A stretch of 64,000 nucleotides of DNA from NCBI RefSeq assembly GCF_001968825.1, contig NZ_MIEU01000010.1:124001-188000 (forward strand). Reading direction: 5' to 3'. The DNA comes from Tersicoccus sp. Bi-70. Lineage in GTDB: Bacteria > Actinomycetota > Actinomycetes > Actinomycetales > Micrococcaceae. The notes under the pieces were generated by a model, which ran no database searches, was not told the DNA's origin, and saw nothing but the letters and a program-made list of their open reading frames with translations. The translations under genes were made by a program, and so were the position numbers. Of this stretch, positions 35,858 through 49,430 are shown in pieces (the first letter of the stretch is position 1; each line of letters starts with the position of its first letter).

Positions 35858-35924
35858 TTGTTGCGTTCAAGACGCACATTCCGCTGCCGTGGCCGGCCGG
35901 CCCACGATGACCGGAAGGAGAACC

Positions 35925-36455
35925 ATGGCGCAGCCGAACAAGGTCGCCGCGGTCCAGGAGCTGACGGATCACTTCCGCAACTCCACCGCCGCCGTCCTGA
36001 CGGAATACCGTGGTCTCACCGTGGCCCAGCTCAAGCAGCTGCGTCGTTCCCTCGGTGAGAACGCGGAATACGCCGTGGTGAAGAACACGCTGACCGAGAT
36101 CGCGGCGAAGGAGGCGGGCATCGATGCGTTCGATGGCCAGCTTGCCGGACCCTCCGCGATCGCGTTCATCACCGGAGACCCGGTGGAGGCTGCCAAGAGC
36201 CTGCGTGACTTCGCCAAGACCAACCCTCAGCTGATCGTGAAGGGTGGCTTCCTCGAGGGGAAGGCACTCAGCGGCGCTGAGATCACCAAACTCGCGGATC
36301 TCGAGTCCCGCGAGGTCCTGCTGGCCAAGGTCGCCGGCGCCGCTCAGGCGTCGCTGTCCAAGGCCGCCGCCTTGTTCCAGGCTCCGCTCTCCAAGACCGT
36401 CCGCACTGCGGAGGCCCTGCGAGCGAAGCAGGACGAGGCCAGCCAGGCCGCGTGA
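35925..36455 (+). CDS. rplJ: 50S ribosomal protein L10
   Basis: 176 residues. L10 N-terminal domain ([49 protein letters not shown]) and the C-terminal helix that binds L7/L12 dimers ([20 protein letters not shown]). ATG 35925 with AAGGAG upstream. Leader-controlled; rplL follows after 156 bp, a spacer that contains a GATCCC/GGGATC hairpin. Confidence 0.96.
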   Translation: MAQPNKVAAVQELTDHFRNSTAAVLTEYRGLTVAQLKQLRRSLGENAEYAVVKNTLTEIAAKEAGIDAFDGQLAGPSAIAFITGDPVEAAKSLRDFAKTNPQLIVKGGFLEGKALSGAEITKLADLESREVLLAKVAGAAQASLSKAAALFQAPLSKTVRTAEALRAKQDEASQAA

Positions 36456-36611
36456 GCGGCCGCTGCCCGACGGCGGTGACGCCACGACGGCAGCACAGGC
36501 AGGACCCGCTCCTGCCGGCCCGGGCTCCGGGCCACGACCGAAGATCCCGCCGGGATCACCCCGCCCCGTGAGGGCGGCACGAGACCGGCAACGAAACGAA
36601 GGAGCGCCATC

Positions 36612-36998
36612 ATGGCGAAGCTGACCACCGACGAACTGATCGACGCGTTCAAGGAACTGACCCTCATCGAGCTCTCCGAGTTCGTCAAGGCGTTCGAGGA
36701 GACCTTCGACGTCACCGCTGCCGCCCCCGTGGCCGTGGCCGGCCCGGCTGCTGCCGGTGGCGGCGAGGCGGAGGCCGAGGAGGAGAAGACCGAGTTCGAC
36801 GTCGTCCTCGAGGCCGCCGGCGAGAAGAAGATCCAGGTCATCAAGGAGGTCCGCGCGCTGACCTCCCTGGGTCTGAAGGAAGCCAAGGACCTGGTCGACG
36901 GTGCCCCGAAGGCGGTCCTCGAGGGCGCCAACAAGGAGACCGCCGAGAAGGCCAAGGCGCAGCTCGAGGGCGCCGGCGCCACCGTCACCCTCAAGTGA
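36612..36998 (+). CDS. rplL: 50S ribosomal protein L7/L12
   Basis: 128 residues. N-terminal dimer domain ([20 protein letters not shown]), Ala/Gly hinge ([15 protein letters not shown]) and C-terminal factor-binding domain ([34 protein letters not shown]). It recruits translation factors. ATG with GAAGGAG upstream. The rplJL operon ends at a bidirectional terminator at 37047. Confidence 0.97.
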   Translation: MAKLTTDELIDAFKELTLIELSEFVKAFEETFDVTAAAPVAVAGPAAAGGGEAEAEEEKTEFDVVLEAAGEKKIQVIKEVRALTSLGLKEAKDLVDGAPKAVLEGANKETAEKAKAQLEGAGATVTLK

Positions 36999-37046
36999 CC
37001 TCGCCGATCATCTGATCATTGGTACACGCCCCCGACGGGGGCACGC

Positions 37047-37085
37047 AGAAGGGCCCCGCTCCGGTCACCGGAGCGGGGCCCTTCT
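37047..37085. terminator. Bidirectional terminator between rplL and the thiolase
   Basis: Perfect 18-bp stem AGAAGGGCCCCGCTCCGG with 3-nt loop; convergent genes on both sides. Confidence 0.88.
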
Positions 37086-37127
37086 CGCGTCCGCCGTCGG
37101 CCGTCGCGGCGACCGGGGGAGCGTGAC

Positions 37128-38324
37128 TCAGTCGCGGGAGAGCAGCAGGGCCTCGCCCTGACCGCCACCGCCGCACAGCGACACGGCGGCGCGGCCGGAG
37201 CCGCGTCGTGCCAGCTCGAGAGCGGCGTGCAGCGCGAGCCGGGCTCCGGAGGCGCCGATCGGGTGACCCAGAGCGATCGCGCCGCCGTGGATGTTGGTCT
37301 TCTCCAGCGGGTAGTCCAGGTCGGCGAGGGACTGCACGGCCACCGCGCCGAAGGCCTCGTTGATCTCGATGAAGTCGAGGTCCTCGCGCTGCCAGCCGGC
37401 ACGGCCGAGGGCGTGGTCGATGGCGCGGGACGGCTGCGAGTGCAGGGAGTTGTCCGGGCCGGCGACCTGGCCGGGAGCACCGATCACGGCCAGCCAGGGC
37501 AGCCCGCGCTCCTCCGCCCACGACCGGCGCGCGACGACGACGACGGAGGCGCCGTCCGAGAGCGGCGAGGAGTTGCCCGCCGTGATGGTCCCGTCCGAGG
37601 CGAAGGCGGGCCGCAGCCCGGCGAGCGTCTCGACCGTGGTGGTCGGCCGCACGCCCTCATCGGTGGAGACCACGACCGGCGCGCCCTTGCGCTGCGGCAC
37701 CTTCACCGGGACGATCTCCTGCTCGAAGACCCCGGCGTCGGCTGCGGCGGCCGCCCGCTGGTGCGAAGCCGCGGCGACCTCGTCCTGCGCGGCGCGGTCG
37801 ATGCCCAGCCGGCCGTTGTGCCCCTCGGTGGAGGCGCCCATCGAGACGTGGTCGAACGAGTCGACCAGGCCGTCCTGCGCGACGGAGTCGAGCGCCTCGA
37901 AGGAGCCGTAGGTCCAGCCCTTGCGGGCGCCGGGCAGCAGGTGCGGGGCGTTCGTCATCGACTCCTGGCCACCGGCGAGCACGACGTCCGCCTCACCGGA
38001 GCGGATCAGCCGCGCGGCGTCCGTGATGGCGACCAGCCCGGAGAGGCAGACCTTGTTCAGCGTCACGGCCGGCACGTCCCAGCCGACGCCGGCGGCGATG
38101 GCGGTCTGCCGGGCGGGGTTCTGGCCGGCGCCGGCCTGCACCACCTGGCCGAGGATGACGTGGTCGATGTCGGCGGCGCCGACCCCGGCCCGCTCGATCG
38201 CGGCGGACGCGGCGAGCGTCCCCAGTTCGACGGCCGTGAAGCCGGCCAGCTGGCCGAGGATCTTGCCCTGGGGGGTGCGAGCCCCGGCCAGGATGACGAC
38301 GTCGTTGTCGTGGTGCTCACTCAT
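37128..38324 (-). CDS. Acetyl-CoA C-acetyltransferase (thiolase)
   Basis: 398 residues. Nucleophile Cys in TLNKVCLSGLVAITDA near 92, NEAFGAVAVQSLAD, GHPIGASGARLALHA (His) and the C-terminal CGGGGQGEALLL (second Cys), all thiolase hallmarks. Biosynthetic/degradative acetoacetyl-CoA thiolase; distinct in sequence from pcaF in this window (NRLCGSSLDA). It stands alone, divergent from rpoB, whose promoter lies in the shared 384-bp spacer. Confidence 0.92.
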   Translation of the reverse strand: MSEHHDNDVVILAGARTPQGKILGQLAGFTAVELGTLAASAAIERAGVGAADIDHVILGQVVQAGAGQNPARQTAIAAGVGWDVPAVTLNKVCLSGLVAITDAARLIRSGEADVVLAGGQESMTNAPHLLPGARKGWTYGSFEALDSVAQDGLVDSFDHVSMGASTEGHNGRLGIDRAAQDEVAAASHQRAAAAADAGVFEQEIVPVKVPQRKGAPVVVSTDEGVRPTTTVETLAGLRPAFASDGTITAGNSSPLSDGASVVVVARRSWAEERGLPWLAVIGAPGQVAGPDNSLHSQPSRAIDHALGRAGWQREDLDFIEINEAFGAVAVQSLADLDYPLEKTNIHGGAIALGHPIGASGARLALHAALELARRGSGRAAVSLCGGGGQGEALLLSRD

Positions 38325-38463
38325 GATGGCGTTGGTCCTCCGGAGACGTTGGGTGCCCCCAGCCTAGTGTGACCGGCGCCTCGCTCCGGCCGTCGGCGGG
38401 GGCAGCGGGGCGGGGCGCCGGGTGGGGGAACCGCCTGTTCCCGCGCGAATACCACAGGCCGGG

Positions 38464-38493
38464 CTGGACACCAAGCATTCTGCCGGGTAGACT
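38464..38493 (+). promoter_or_regulatory. rpoB promoter and leader region
   Basis: TGGACA (38464-38469), 18-bp spacer, TAGACT (38488-38493). This gives a leader of about 210 nt to the TTG start at 38709, with small hairpins such as GGTCCG/CGGACC near 38610. The remaining 38325-38460 sequence shows no gene. Confidence 0.65.
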
Positions 38494-38708
38494 GAATCTT
38501 TGCGTATCCCCTCTTCACCTTCAGCCTTCATATAGCGGTGGGCTCGGTCGTGTGCTGCGCTGGACGCCAGATCCGTGGACCTCACGGAGGCGACCGCGAG
38601 CAGCGACCCGGTCCGTATCGGACCAGTACGGGTGGGCGGCACGACTGCAGGCCGCAGGTCGCCGTCGGGGGCGCAGTTCTCGCCTGAAGGTCTGTGGAAG
38701 GATCCCTC

Positions 38709-41700
38709 TTGGTCGCCTCGAGCACCTCTGACAACGTAACCGCTAGCGGCGAAGCACCCCGCCTCTCCTTCGCCAAGATCCACGAACCGCTGGATGTTCC
38801 CAACCTCCTGTCCCTGCAGCTGGACAGCTTCGACTGGCTCGTCGGCAACGACACCTGGCGCCGCCGCGTCGAGGAAGCCATCGCGACGGGCGACAAGGGC
38901 GTGCCGACCACCTCCGGTCTGGCCGACATCTTCGAGGAGATCTCCCCGATCGAGGACTTCCAGGGCACCATGTCCCTGTCCTTCTCGGAGCCGGAGTTCG
39001 CCGACCCGAAGTACACGATGGCCGAGTGCAAGGAGCGCGACGCGACCTACGCCGCGCCGCTGTACGTCAAGGCCGAGTTCATGAACAACGTCACCGGTGA
39101 GATCAAGCAGCAGACGGTGTTCATGGGCGACTTCCCGTTGATGACCGACAAGGGCACCTTCGTCATCAACGGCACCGAGCGCGTCGTCGTCTCGCAGCTG
39201 GTCCGCTCCCCGGGCGCCTACTTCGAGAAGACCGCGGACAAGACCAGCGACAAGGACATCTACACCGCGAAGATCATCCCCTCGCGCGGAGCCTGGTTCG
39301 AGCTCGAGATCGACAAGCGTGACCAGGTCGGCGTCCGTCTGGACCGCAAGCGCAAGCAGTCGGTGACCGTCCTGCTCAAGGCCATGGGCTGGACCGAGAG
39401 CCGCATCCTCGAGGAGTTCGGCGACTTCGACTCCATCCGCGCCACCCTGGAGAAGGACGGCACGCAGACCCGCGAGGAAGCGCTGCTCGACATCTACCGC
39501 AAGCTGCGCCCGGGCGAGCCGCCGACGGTCGAGGCCGCCCAGACGCTGCTGGACAACCTCTACTTCAACCCGAAGCGCTACGACCTGGCCAAGGTCGGCC
39601 GGTACAAGATCAACCGGAAGCTCGGCGTCGAGACCGCGCTGGACGATCCCCGCGCCTCCGTGCTGAACATCGACGACATCGTCGCGATGATCCGCTTCCT
39701 CGTGTCCCTGCACGCCGGCAACGAGACCATGCCCGGCATCCGTGACGGGGCCGAGCACGACCTCCGCGTCGAGGTCGACGACATCGACCACTTCGGCAAC
39801 CGCCGCATCCGCGCCGTGGGCGAGCTGATCGAGAACCAGCTCCGCACCGGCCTGTCCCGGATGGAGCGTGTGGTCCGTGAGCGGATGACCACCCAGGACG
39901 TCGAGGCGATCACGCCGCAGACCCTGATCAACATCCGCCCGGTGTCCGCGGCCATCAAGGAGTTCTTCGGGACCTCCCAGCTGAGCCAGTTCATGGACCA
40001 GAACAACCCGCTCGCGGGTCTGACCCACAAGCGGCGCCTCTCCGCGCTCGGCCCCGGCGGTCTCTCCCGCGACCGGGCCGGCATGGAGGTCCGTGACGTG
40101 CACCCGTCGCACTACGGCCGCATGTGCCCGATCGAGACGCCGGAAGGCCCGAACATCGGCCTGATCGGCTCGCTCGCCTCCTACGGTCGGATCAACTCGT
40201 TCGGGTTCATCGAGACCCCGTACCGCCGGGTCACCGAGGGCCAGGTCAGCGACGAGGTCGACTACCTCACCGCCGACGACGAGATCGAGGTCGTCATCGC
40301 GCAGGCGAACGCCCCGCTGACGGACGACGGGCACTTCACCGAGGAGACCGTGCTGGTCCGCCAGCGCGGCGGCAGCGGCGAGCCCGTGCTGATCCCGGCC
40401 GCCGAGGTCGACTACATGGACGTCTCCCCGCGGCAGATGGTGTCCGTGGCGACCGCCCTGATCCCGTTCCTCGAGCACGACGACGCGAACCGCGCCCTGA
40501 TGGGTGCGAACATGCAGCGCCAGGCCGTGCCGCTGCTCCGGTCCGAGGCCCCCGTCGTGGGCACCGGCATGGAGAAGCACGCCGCGGTCGACGCCGGTGA
40601 CGTGGTCGTCGCCGCGAAGGCGGGCGTCGTCTCGGAGGTGTCGGCCGACATGGTCACGGTGCTCGAGGACGAGGGCACCCAGACGAACTACCCGATCATG
40701 AAGTTCTCCCGGTCCAACCAGGGCAACTCCTACAACCAGCGCGTCGTGGTCGCCGAGGGCGACCGGGTCGAGCGCGGCGGCGTCATCGCCGACGGCCCGG
40801 CCACCGACGGCGGCGAGCTGGCGCTCGGCAAGAACCTGCTCGTGGCGTTCATGTCCTGGGAGGGACTGAACTACGAGGACGCGATCATCCTGTCCCAGCG
40901 GATGGTCTCCGACGACGTGCTCTCCTCGATCCACATCGAGGAGCACGAGATCGACGCCCGCGACACCAAGCTCGGCGCCGAGGAGATCACCCGGGACATC
41001 CCGAACGTGTCCGAGGAGATCCTCTCCGCCCTGGACGAGCGCGGCATCATCCACATCGGTGCCGAGGTCGAGGCCGGCGACATCCTCGTCGGCAAGGTCA
41101 CCCCCAAGGGCGAGACCGAGTTGACCCCGGAGGAGCGCCTGCTCCGGGCGATCTTCGGTGAGAAGTCGCGCGAGGTGCGCGACACGTCCCTGAAGGTGCC
41201 CCACGGCGAGTCCGGCACCGTCATCGGCGTGCGCGTGTTCGACCGCGAGGACGACGACGAGCTGCCCCCGGGCGTGAACCAGCTGGTCCGCGTCTACGTG
41301 GCGCAGAAGCGCAAGATCACCGACGGCGACAAGCTCGCCGGCCGCCACGGCAACAAGGGCGTCATCTCCAAGATCCTGCCGATCGAGGACATGCCGTTCC
41401 TGGAGGACGGCACGCCCGTCGACGTGATCCTGAACCCGCTGGGCGTCCCGGGCCGCATGAACATCGGTCAGGTCCTGGAGATCCACCTGGGCTGGGCTGC
41501 GAAGCAGGGCTGGAAGATCGAGGGCGAGCCGGCGTGGGCGGCGAACCTGCCGCAGCTGCCGCGCGAGTCCGGCCCGACGAACGTCGCCACCCCGGTGTTC
41601 GACGGCGCGACCGAGGACGAGATCCAGGGCCTCCTGGACTCGACCAATGTCACCCGTGACGGCAACCGTCTGATCGAGCGCTCCGGCAAGGCGCGCCTGT

Positions 41701-42200
41701 TCGACGGCCGCTCCGGCCAGCCGTTCCCGGACCCGATCTCCGTGGGCTACATGTACATCCTGAAGCTCCACCACCTGGTGGACGACAAGATCCACGCCCG
41801 CTCCACCGGCCCGTACTCGATGATCACGCAGCAGCCGCTGGGTGGTAAGGCGCAGTTCGGTGGCCAGCGCTTCGGTGAGATGGAGGTATGGGCCCTCGAG
41901 GCGTACGGCGCGGCCTACACGCTGCAGGAACTGCTGACCATCAAGTCGGACGACATCCACGGTCGCGTGAAGGTCTACGAGGCCATCGTCAAGGGCGAGA
42001 ACATCCCCGAGCCCGGTGTGCCGGAGTCGTTCAAGGTCCTGATCAAGGAGATGCAGTCGCTGTGCCTGAACGTGGAGGTCCTCTCCACCGACGGCACCAC
42101 CATCGAGATGCGTGACTCGGACGAGGAAGTCTTCCGGGCCGCCGAGGAACTCGGTATCGACCTGTCCCGGGCCGAGCCCAGCTCGGTCGAGGAGGTCTGA
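38709..42200 (+). CDS. rpoB: RNA polymerase subunit beta
   Basis: 1163 residues. N-terminus [20 protein letters not shown] matches actinobacterial RpoB; start TTG 38709 with GGAAGGA upstream, preferred over GTG 38694. The rifampicin region, from [15 protein letters not shown] near residue 420 through [13 protein letters not shown], is wild-type at the positions most often mutated (Asp, His and Ser of the RRDR), so rifampicin sensitivity is expected. The RNAP-clamp and C-terminal [20 protein letters not shown] segments are normal. Catalytic core subunit of transcription. Confidence 0.98.
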   Translation: MVASSTSDNVTASGEAPRLSFAKIHEPLDVPNLLSLQLDSFDWLVGNDTWRRRVEEAIATGDKGVPTTSGLADIFEEISPIEDFQGTMSLSFSEPEFADPKYTMAECKERDATYAAPLYVKAEFMNNVTGEIKQQTVFMGDFPLMTDKGTFVINGTERVVVSQLVRSPGAYFEKTADKTSDKDIYTAKIIPSRGAWFELEIDKRDQVGVRLDRKRKQSVTVLLKAMGWTESRILEEFGDFDSIRATLEKDGTQTREEALLDIYRKLRPGEPPTVEAAQTLLDNLYFNPKRYDLAKVGRYKINRKLGVETALDDPRASVLNIDDIVAMIRFLVSLHAGNETMPGIRDGAEHDLRVEVDDIDHFGNRRIRAVGELIENQLRTGLSRMERVVRERMTTQDVEAITPQTLINIRPVSAAIKEFFGTSQLSQFMDQNNPLAGLTHKRRLSALGPGGLSRDRAGMEVRDVHPSHYGRMCPIETPEGPNIGLIGSLASYGRINSFGFIETPYRRVTEGQVSDEVDYLTADDEIEVVIAQANAPLTDDGHFTEETVLVRQRGGSGEPVLIPAAEVDYMDVSPRQMVSVATALIPFLEHDDANRALMGANMQRQAVPLLRSEAPVVGTGMEKHAAVDAGDVVVAAKAGVVSEVSADMVTVLEDEGTQTNYPIMKFSRSNQGNSYNQRVVVAEGDRVERGGVIADGPATDGGELALGKNLLVAFMSWEGLNYEDAIILSQRMVSDDVLSSIHIEEHEIDARDTKLGAEEITRDIPNVSEEILSALDERGIIHIGAEVEAGDILVGKVTPKGETELTPEERLLRAIFGEKSREVRDTSLKVPHGESGTVIGVRVFDREDDDELPPGVNQLVRVYVAQKRKITDGDKLAGRHGNKGVISKILPIEDMPFLEDGTPVDVILNPLGVPGRMNIGQVLEIHLGWAAKQGWKIEGEPAWAANLPQLPRESGPTNVATPVFDGATEDEIQGLLDSTNVTRDGNRLIERSGKARLFDGRSGQPFPDPISVGYMYILKLHHLVDDKIHARSTGPYSMITQQPLGGKAQFGGQRFGEMEVWALEAYGAAYTLQELLTIKSDDIHGRVKVYEAIVKGENIPEPGVPESFKVLIKEMQSLCLNVEVLSTDGTTIEMRDSDEEVFRAAEELGIDLSRAEPSSVEEV

Positions 42201-42206
42201 CCCGCT

Positions 42207-42247
42207 CCGCCCTCCGTGCCCGGCCTCACGCCGGGCACGGAGGGCGG
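42207..42247 (+). other. Perfect 18-bp hairpin between rpoB and rpoC
   Basis: CCGCCCTCCGTGCCCGGC (42207-42224), 5-nt loop, exact complement (42230-42247), in a 111-bp spacer, no T tract. Likely an mRNA processing or stability element or partial attenuator. Confidence 0.75.
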
Positions 42248-42311
42248 GAGCCGTCAGCACCCTCAGGAACCGACTTCAGACATTCGTCACACCAAGAGAG
42301 ACAAGGACCAG

Positions 42312-46202
<3,891 letters not shown>

Positions 46203-46234
46203 TCCGTCGTCGACGGCTCTGATCCGTCACTGAG

Positions 46235-46270
46235 ACGGCCCCGTTCCCTTCGTGGGAGCGGGGCCGTTTC
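46235..46270 (+). terminator. Terminator of rpoBC
   Basis: 14-bp stem (one G-T pair), TTCGT loop, followed by TTTCTG; 32 bp after the rpoC stop. Confidence 0.85.
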
Positions 46271-46370
46271 TGTATGCCCTTGTTCTTCTTTGTGGCTGGG
46301 GTGGGTGCGGCGCGGGGTCGGGCACGGGGGTGCAGCGGGAAGGAAGGGGGGTGGGTGGGAGGATTGCCCC

Positions 46371-47174
46371 ATGGCCAATTCGCCGTCCGGGGACTCGATG
46401 ATCGAGCGGATCATCCGGATCCTCGGGGCCTTCTCGAGTGAGCGGCCGGCGTTGACGGTGGCGGCCCTGGCGGCGCGGGCGGAGATCCCCTTGGCCACCA
46501 CCCACCGGATCGTGCATGAACTGGTGGCCCAGCGGATGCTCGAGCGGGACGGCGCGGGGCGGGTCCGGCTCGGGATCCGTCTGTGGGAGCTGGCCAGCCG
46601 CGCGTCGCCGGTGACCACACTGCGGCAGGTGGCGATGCCCTTCCTCGAGGACGTCCAGTCCGTCGTGCGCCAGCACACCCAGCTGACCATCCTGCAGGAC
46701 GGCGGGGACGTCCTCTTCGTCGAACGGCTCTCCTGGCACGGGTCGATCGCCAACGCCGCCCGCGTCGCCGGCCGGCTGCCCGCCGCCATCTCCTCCTCCG
46801 GCGTCGTCCTGCTCGCTTTCGGCGACCGCGAGCGGACGGAGCACTACCTGCGCCACGGCTACGATCCGGACGCGCCGTGGGCCCGGATGAGCGTCGCCGA
46901 GCTGCGCCGTCTCCTTGCCCACGTGCGGCGCGAGGGTCACGCCCTGCTCGACAGCCACGTCGTGGACGCCACCTCCGGCGTCGCGGTGCCCGTGCTCGGG
47001 CCCGACCGTCGCGCGGTCGCCGCCCTCGGCGTCGTCGTGCCCGCCGGGCAGGAGCGGACCGGCACCACGGTGCCGGTGCTGCAGACCGCCGCCCGCGGCA
47101 TCGCCCGTCGCGCCGTCGATCTCGGTCTCTCGTTCAATGAGAATGCCGGGGACATCGACCGCGGCACCGGTTGA
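46371..47174 (+). CDS. IclR-family regulator next to pobA (PobR-like candidate)
   Basis: 267 residues. N-terminal wHTH (ERIIRILGAFSSERPALTVA, ARAEIPLATTHRIVHELV) and C-terminal IclR effector domain (SSSGVVLLAFGDRERTEHYL, AVAALGVVVPAGQE). It precedes pobA by 73 bp in the same direction, suggesting it controls 4-hydroxybenzoate use or more. GGAGG 8 nt before ATG 46371. The family binds aromatic or small acids. No GTTCG-N5-CGAAC site is seen close upstream of it or of pobA. Confidence 0.88.
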   Translation: MANSPSGDSMIERIIRILGAFSSERPALTVAALAARAEIPLATTHRIVHELVAQRMLERDGAGRVRLGIRLWELASRASPVTTLRQVAMPFLEDVQSVVRQHTQLTILQDGGDVLFVERLSWHGSIANAARVAGRLPAAISSSGVVLLAFGDRERTEHYLRHGYDPDAPWARMSVAELRRLLAHVRREGHALLDSHVVDATSGVAVPVLGPDRRAVAALGVVVPAGQERTGTTVPVLQTAARGIARRAVDLGLSFNENAGDIDRGTG

Positions 47175-47247
47175 GACTGTGAGCACGCCCACACCATGTG
47201 GGCCATCCGGCGCACGAGCAGCCGGGCAATCGGTCGAGGGAGACGCA

Positions 47248-48435
47248 GTGGCGCAACGGCGCGTGGTCAGGACGCAGGTCGCCATCGTGGGGGCGGGCCC
47301 CGCCGGGCTCATGCTCTCCCACCTGCTCGCCCGGTCCGGCGTCGAGACCGTCGTGGTCGAGGCCCGCACGCGTGCCGAGATAGAGACCACCATCCGCGCC
47401 GGCATCCTCGAGCACGGCAGCGTGCGGATGCTACTGGAGAACGAGGTCAGCGACCGCGTGCTCCGCGAGGGCTACGAGCACGAGGGCATCGAGCTGCGGT
47501 TCGACGGCGAGGGCCACCGCATCGACTTCCGCGACCTCGTCGGCGAGTCCGTCTGGCTCTACCCGCAGACCGACGTCTTCATGGACCTGGCCGCGGCGCG
47601 GGAACGCGACGGCGGCGACGTCCGGTACGGCGTGCGGGACACCCGGGTCGAGGACGTCGTGGACGCCCCCGCCGTCGAGTTCACCGACGCCGACGGCGTG
47701 GACTGGCGGATCGAGTGCGAGTACCTCGCCGGCACCGACGGATCGCGCAGCATCTGCCGCCGCGAGGTGCCGGAGACCGCGCGCCGCTCCTACTTCCGGG
47801 AGTACCCGTTCGCCTGGTTCGGCATCCTCTGCGAGGCGCCGCCGAGTGCCCCGGAGCTGATGTACGCCAACTCCCCGCACGGATTCGCCCTGATCAGCCA
47901 GCGCACCGACACGGTGCAGCGGATGTACTTCCAGTGCGAGAAGGACACCGACCCGGAGCAGTGGTCCGAGGACCAGATCTGGGCCGAGCTGCAGCGCCGC
48001 GTCGAGGGTAACGGGTTCACCCTCCAGCGCGGGCCGGTCTTCGAGAAGACGGTGCTGCCGTTCCGCAGCTTCGTCTGCGAGCCGCTGCGGCACGGCCGCA
48101 TGTTCCTCGCCGGCGACGCCGGCCACACCGTCCCGCCCACCGGCGCCAAGGGGCTTAACCTGGCGCTCGCCGACGTCGCCGTCCTGCACGCCGCCCTCGC
48201 CGATCACTTCGCCACCGGCTCCACCACCGGGATCGACGCCTACAGCGACACCGCGCTGCAGCGCGTGTGGAAGGCCCAGCACTTCTCCTACTGGATGACG
48301 TCGATGCTGCACGAGAACCCCGAGGCCAACGCGTTCGACCGGAAGCGGCAGCTCGGCGAGCTCACCTCGGTGGTCACCTCGACGGCCGGCTCCACGTGGC
48401 TCGCCGAGGCGTACACCGGGTGGCCCGGTCGGTGA
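47248..48435 (+). CDS. pobA: 4-hydroxybenzoate 3-monooxygenase
   Basis: 395 residues, class A flavoprotein hydroxylase. FAD motif VAIVGAGPAGLMLSHLLA, substrate/flavin DG motif LAGTDGSRSICRREV, and GDAGHTVPPTGAKGLNLA (FAD pyrophosphate site). Converts 4-hydroxybenzoate plus NAD(P)H and O2 to protocatechuate, feeding PcaHG encoded downstream. GTG 47248 with GAGGGAG upstream; the ORF extends above but is non-coding there. Cofactor preference cannot be told from sequence. Confidence 0.95.
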   Translation: MAQRRVVRTQVAIVGAGPAGLMLSHLLARSGVETVVVEARTRAEIETTIRAGILEHGSVRMLLENEVSDRVLREGYEHEGIELRFDGEGHRIDFRDLVGESVWLYPQTDVFMDLAAARERDGGDVRYGVRDTRVEDVVDAPAVEFTDADGVDWRIECEYLAGTDGSRSICRREVPETARRSYFREYPFAWFGILCEAPPSAPELMYANSPHGFALISQRTDTVQRMYFQCEKDTDPEQWSEDQIWAELQRRVEGNGFTLQRGPVFEKTVLPFRSFVCEPLRHGRMFLAGDAGHTVPPTGAKGLNLALADVAVLHAALADHFATGSTTGIDAYSDTALQRVWKAQHFSYWMTSMLHENPEANAFDRKRQLGELTSVVTSTAGSTWLAEAYTGWPGR

Positions 48436-48461
48436 CGCACGAGCGTGCGGTCTGCCATCGT

Positions 48462-48495
48462 GTTCGCTCTACGAACAAGCGAACGCATGGCGAAC
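48462..48495 (+). promoter_or_regulatory. Double operator ahead of the aroE-like/qsuB/pcaHGBDC operon (site B)
   Basis: Perfect GTTCG-CTCTA-CGAAC at 48462-48476 and a degenerate copy GAACG-N5-CGAAC at 48481-48495, exactly 19 bp apart, 47 bp before the ATG. A TACTGT (48501-48506) could be the -10, so the second copy lies around -35. Confidence 0.7.
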
Positions 48496-48542
48496 ACTGC
48501 TACTGTTGCCCGTGTCACACGCGGTCCCGGCGCTCTGGAGGA

Positions 48543-49430
48543 ATGGTGAGTACACGCGCGACATCCCCTCTCCTGGGCCTGGTCGGTGACGGCGTCACGC
48601 CGTCGCTGACCCCGCCGCTGCACGAGGCGGAAGCGCGTCACCACGGGCTCACCCTGCTGTACCGGCCGATCGATCTCACCGTCCTCGGCATCCCCGCCGA
48701 CCGGGTCGGCGACGTCCTGCGCTGGGCGCACGTCCTCGGCTTCAACGGGCTGAACGTCACCCACCCGTGCAAGCAGCTCGTGCTCGCCCACCTCGACGAA
48801 GTGGACCCCGACGCTGCGCGGCTGGAGGCCGTCAACACGGTCACCATCGACGACGCCGGCCGCACCGTGGGCCACAACACCGACCACTCGGGCTTCCGGC
48901 GCGGCTTCCAGGAGGGTCTGCCCGGTGCCGCGGTCGACCGGGTGGTCCAGCTCGGAGCCGGGGGAGCGGGCTCCGCCGTCGCCTACGCCCTGCTGACCCT
49001 CGGCGCGCAGCAGCTGACCGTCGTCGACGTCGACCGGTCGCGTGCGCAGGCCCGGGCGGAGGGACTGGCCCGACTGTTCCCCGACCGCACGGTCGCGGCC
49101 GGCACGCCCGCGGACCTGCCCGGCCTGCTCGCCCGCGCGGACGGGCTGGTCAACTGCACCCCGGTCGGGATGGCCGCCCACCCCGGCCTGCCCCTGGACG
49201 CCGAGCTGCTGGACGACCGCTTCTGGGTCAGCGACATCGTCTACCGGCCGCTGGCGACCGCGCTGCTGACCACCGCCGCCGCGCGCGGCTGCCGCACCCT
49301 CAGCGGTGCCGGGATGGCCGTCGGCCAGGCCGTGGACGCCTTCGCCGTCTTCACCGGCCGCACCGCCGACCCCGCCCGCATGCACGACGTGTTCGCCTCG
49401 CTCGTCGACGCCGAGCAGGCCGCGCCCTGA
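48543..49430 (+). CDS. Shikimate/quinate dehydrogenase (AroE paralogue, QsuD-like)
   Basis: 295 residues. Substrate part with GLNVTHPCKQLVLAHLDE (NVT and catalytic Lys), NTVTIDDAGRTVGHNTD; NAD(P)-binding loop VVQLGAGGAGSAVAYALL; C-terminal GMAVGQAVDAFAVF. It oxidises shikimate (or quinate) to the 3-dehydro acid. Position directly ahead of the QsuB-like dehydratase points to catabolism, not aromatic synthesis. ATG 48543 with GGAGG only 1 nt away; GTG 48546 (spacing 4) is an alternative. TGATG-overlaps the next gene. Confidence 0.88.
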   Translation: MVSTRATSPLLGLVGDGVTPSLTPPLHEAEARHHGLTLLYRPIDLTVLGIPADRVGDVLRWAHVLGFNGLNVTHPCKQLVLAHLDEVDPDAARLEAVNTVTIDDAGRTVGHNTDHSGFRRGFQEGLPGAAVDRVVQLGAGGAGSAVAYALLTLGAQQLTVVDVDRSRAQARAEGLARLFPDRTVAAGTPADLPGLLARADGLVNCTPVGMAAHPGLPLDAELLDDRFWVSDIVYRPLATALLTTAAARGCRTLSGAGMAVGQAVDAFAVFTGRTADPARMHDVFASLVDAEQAAP

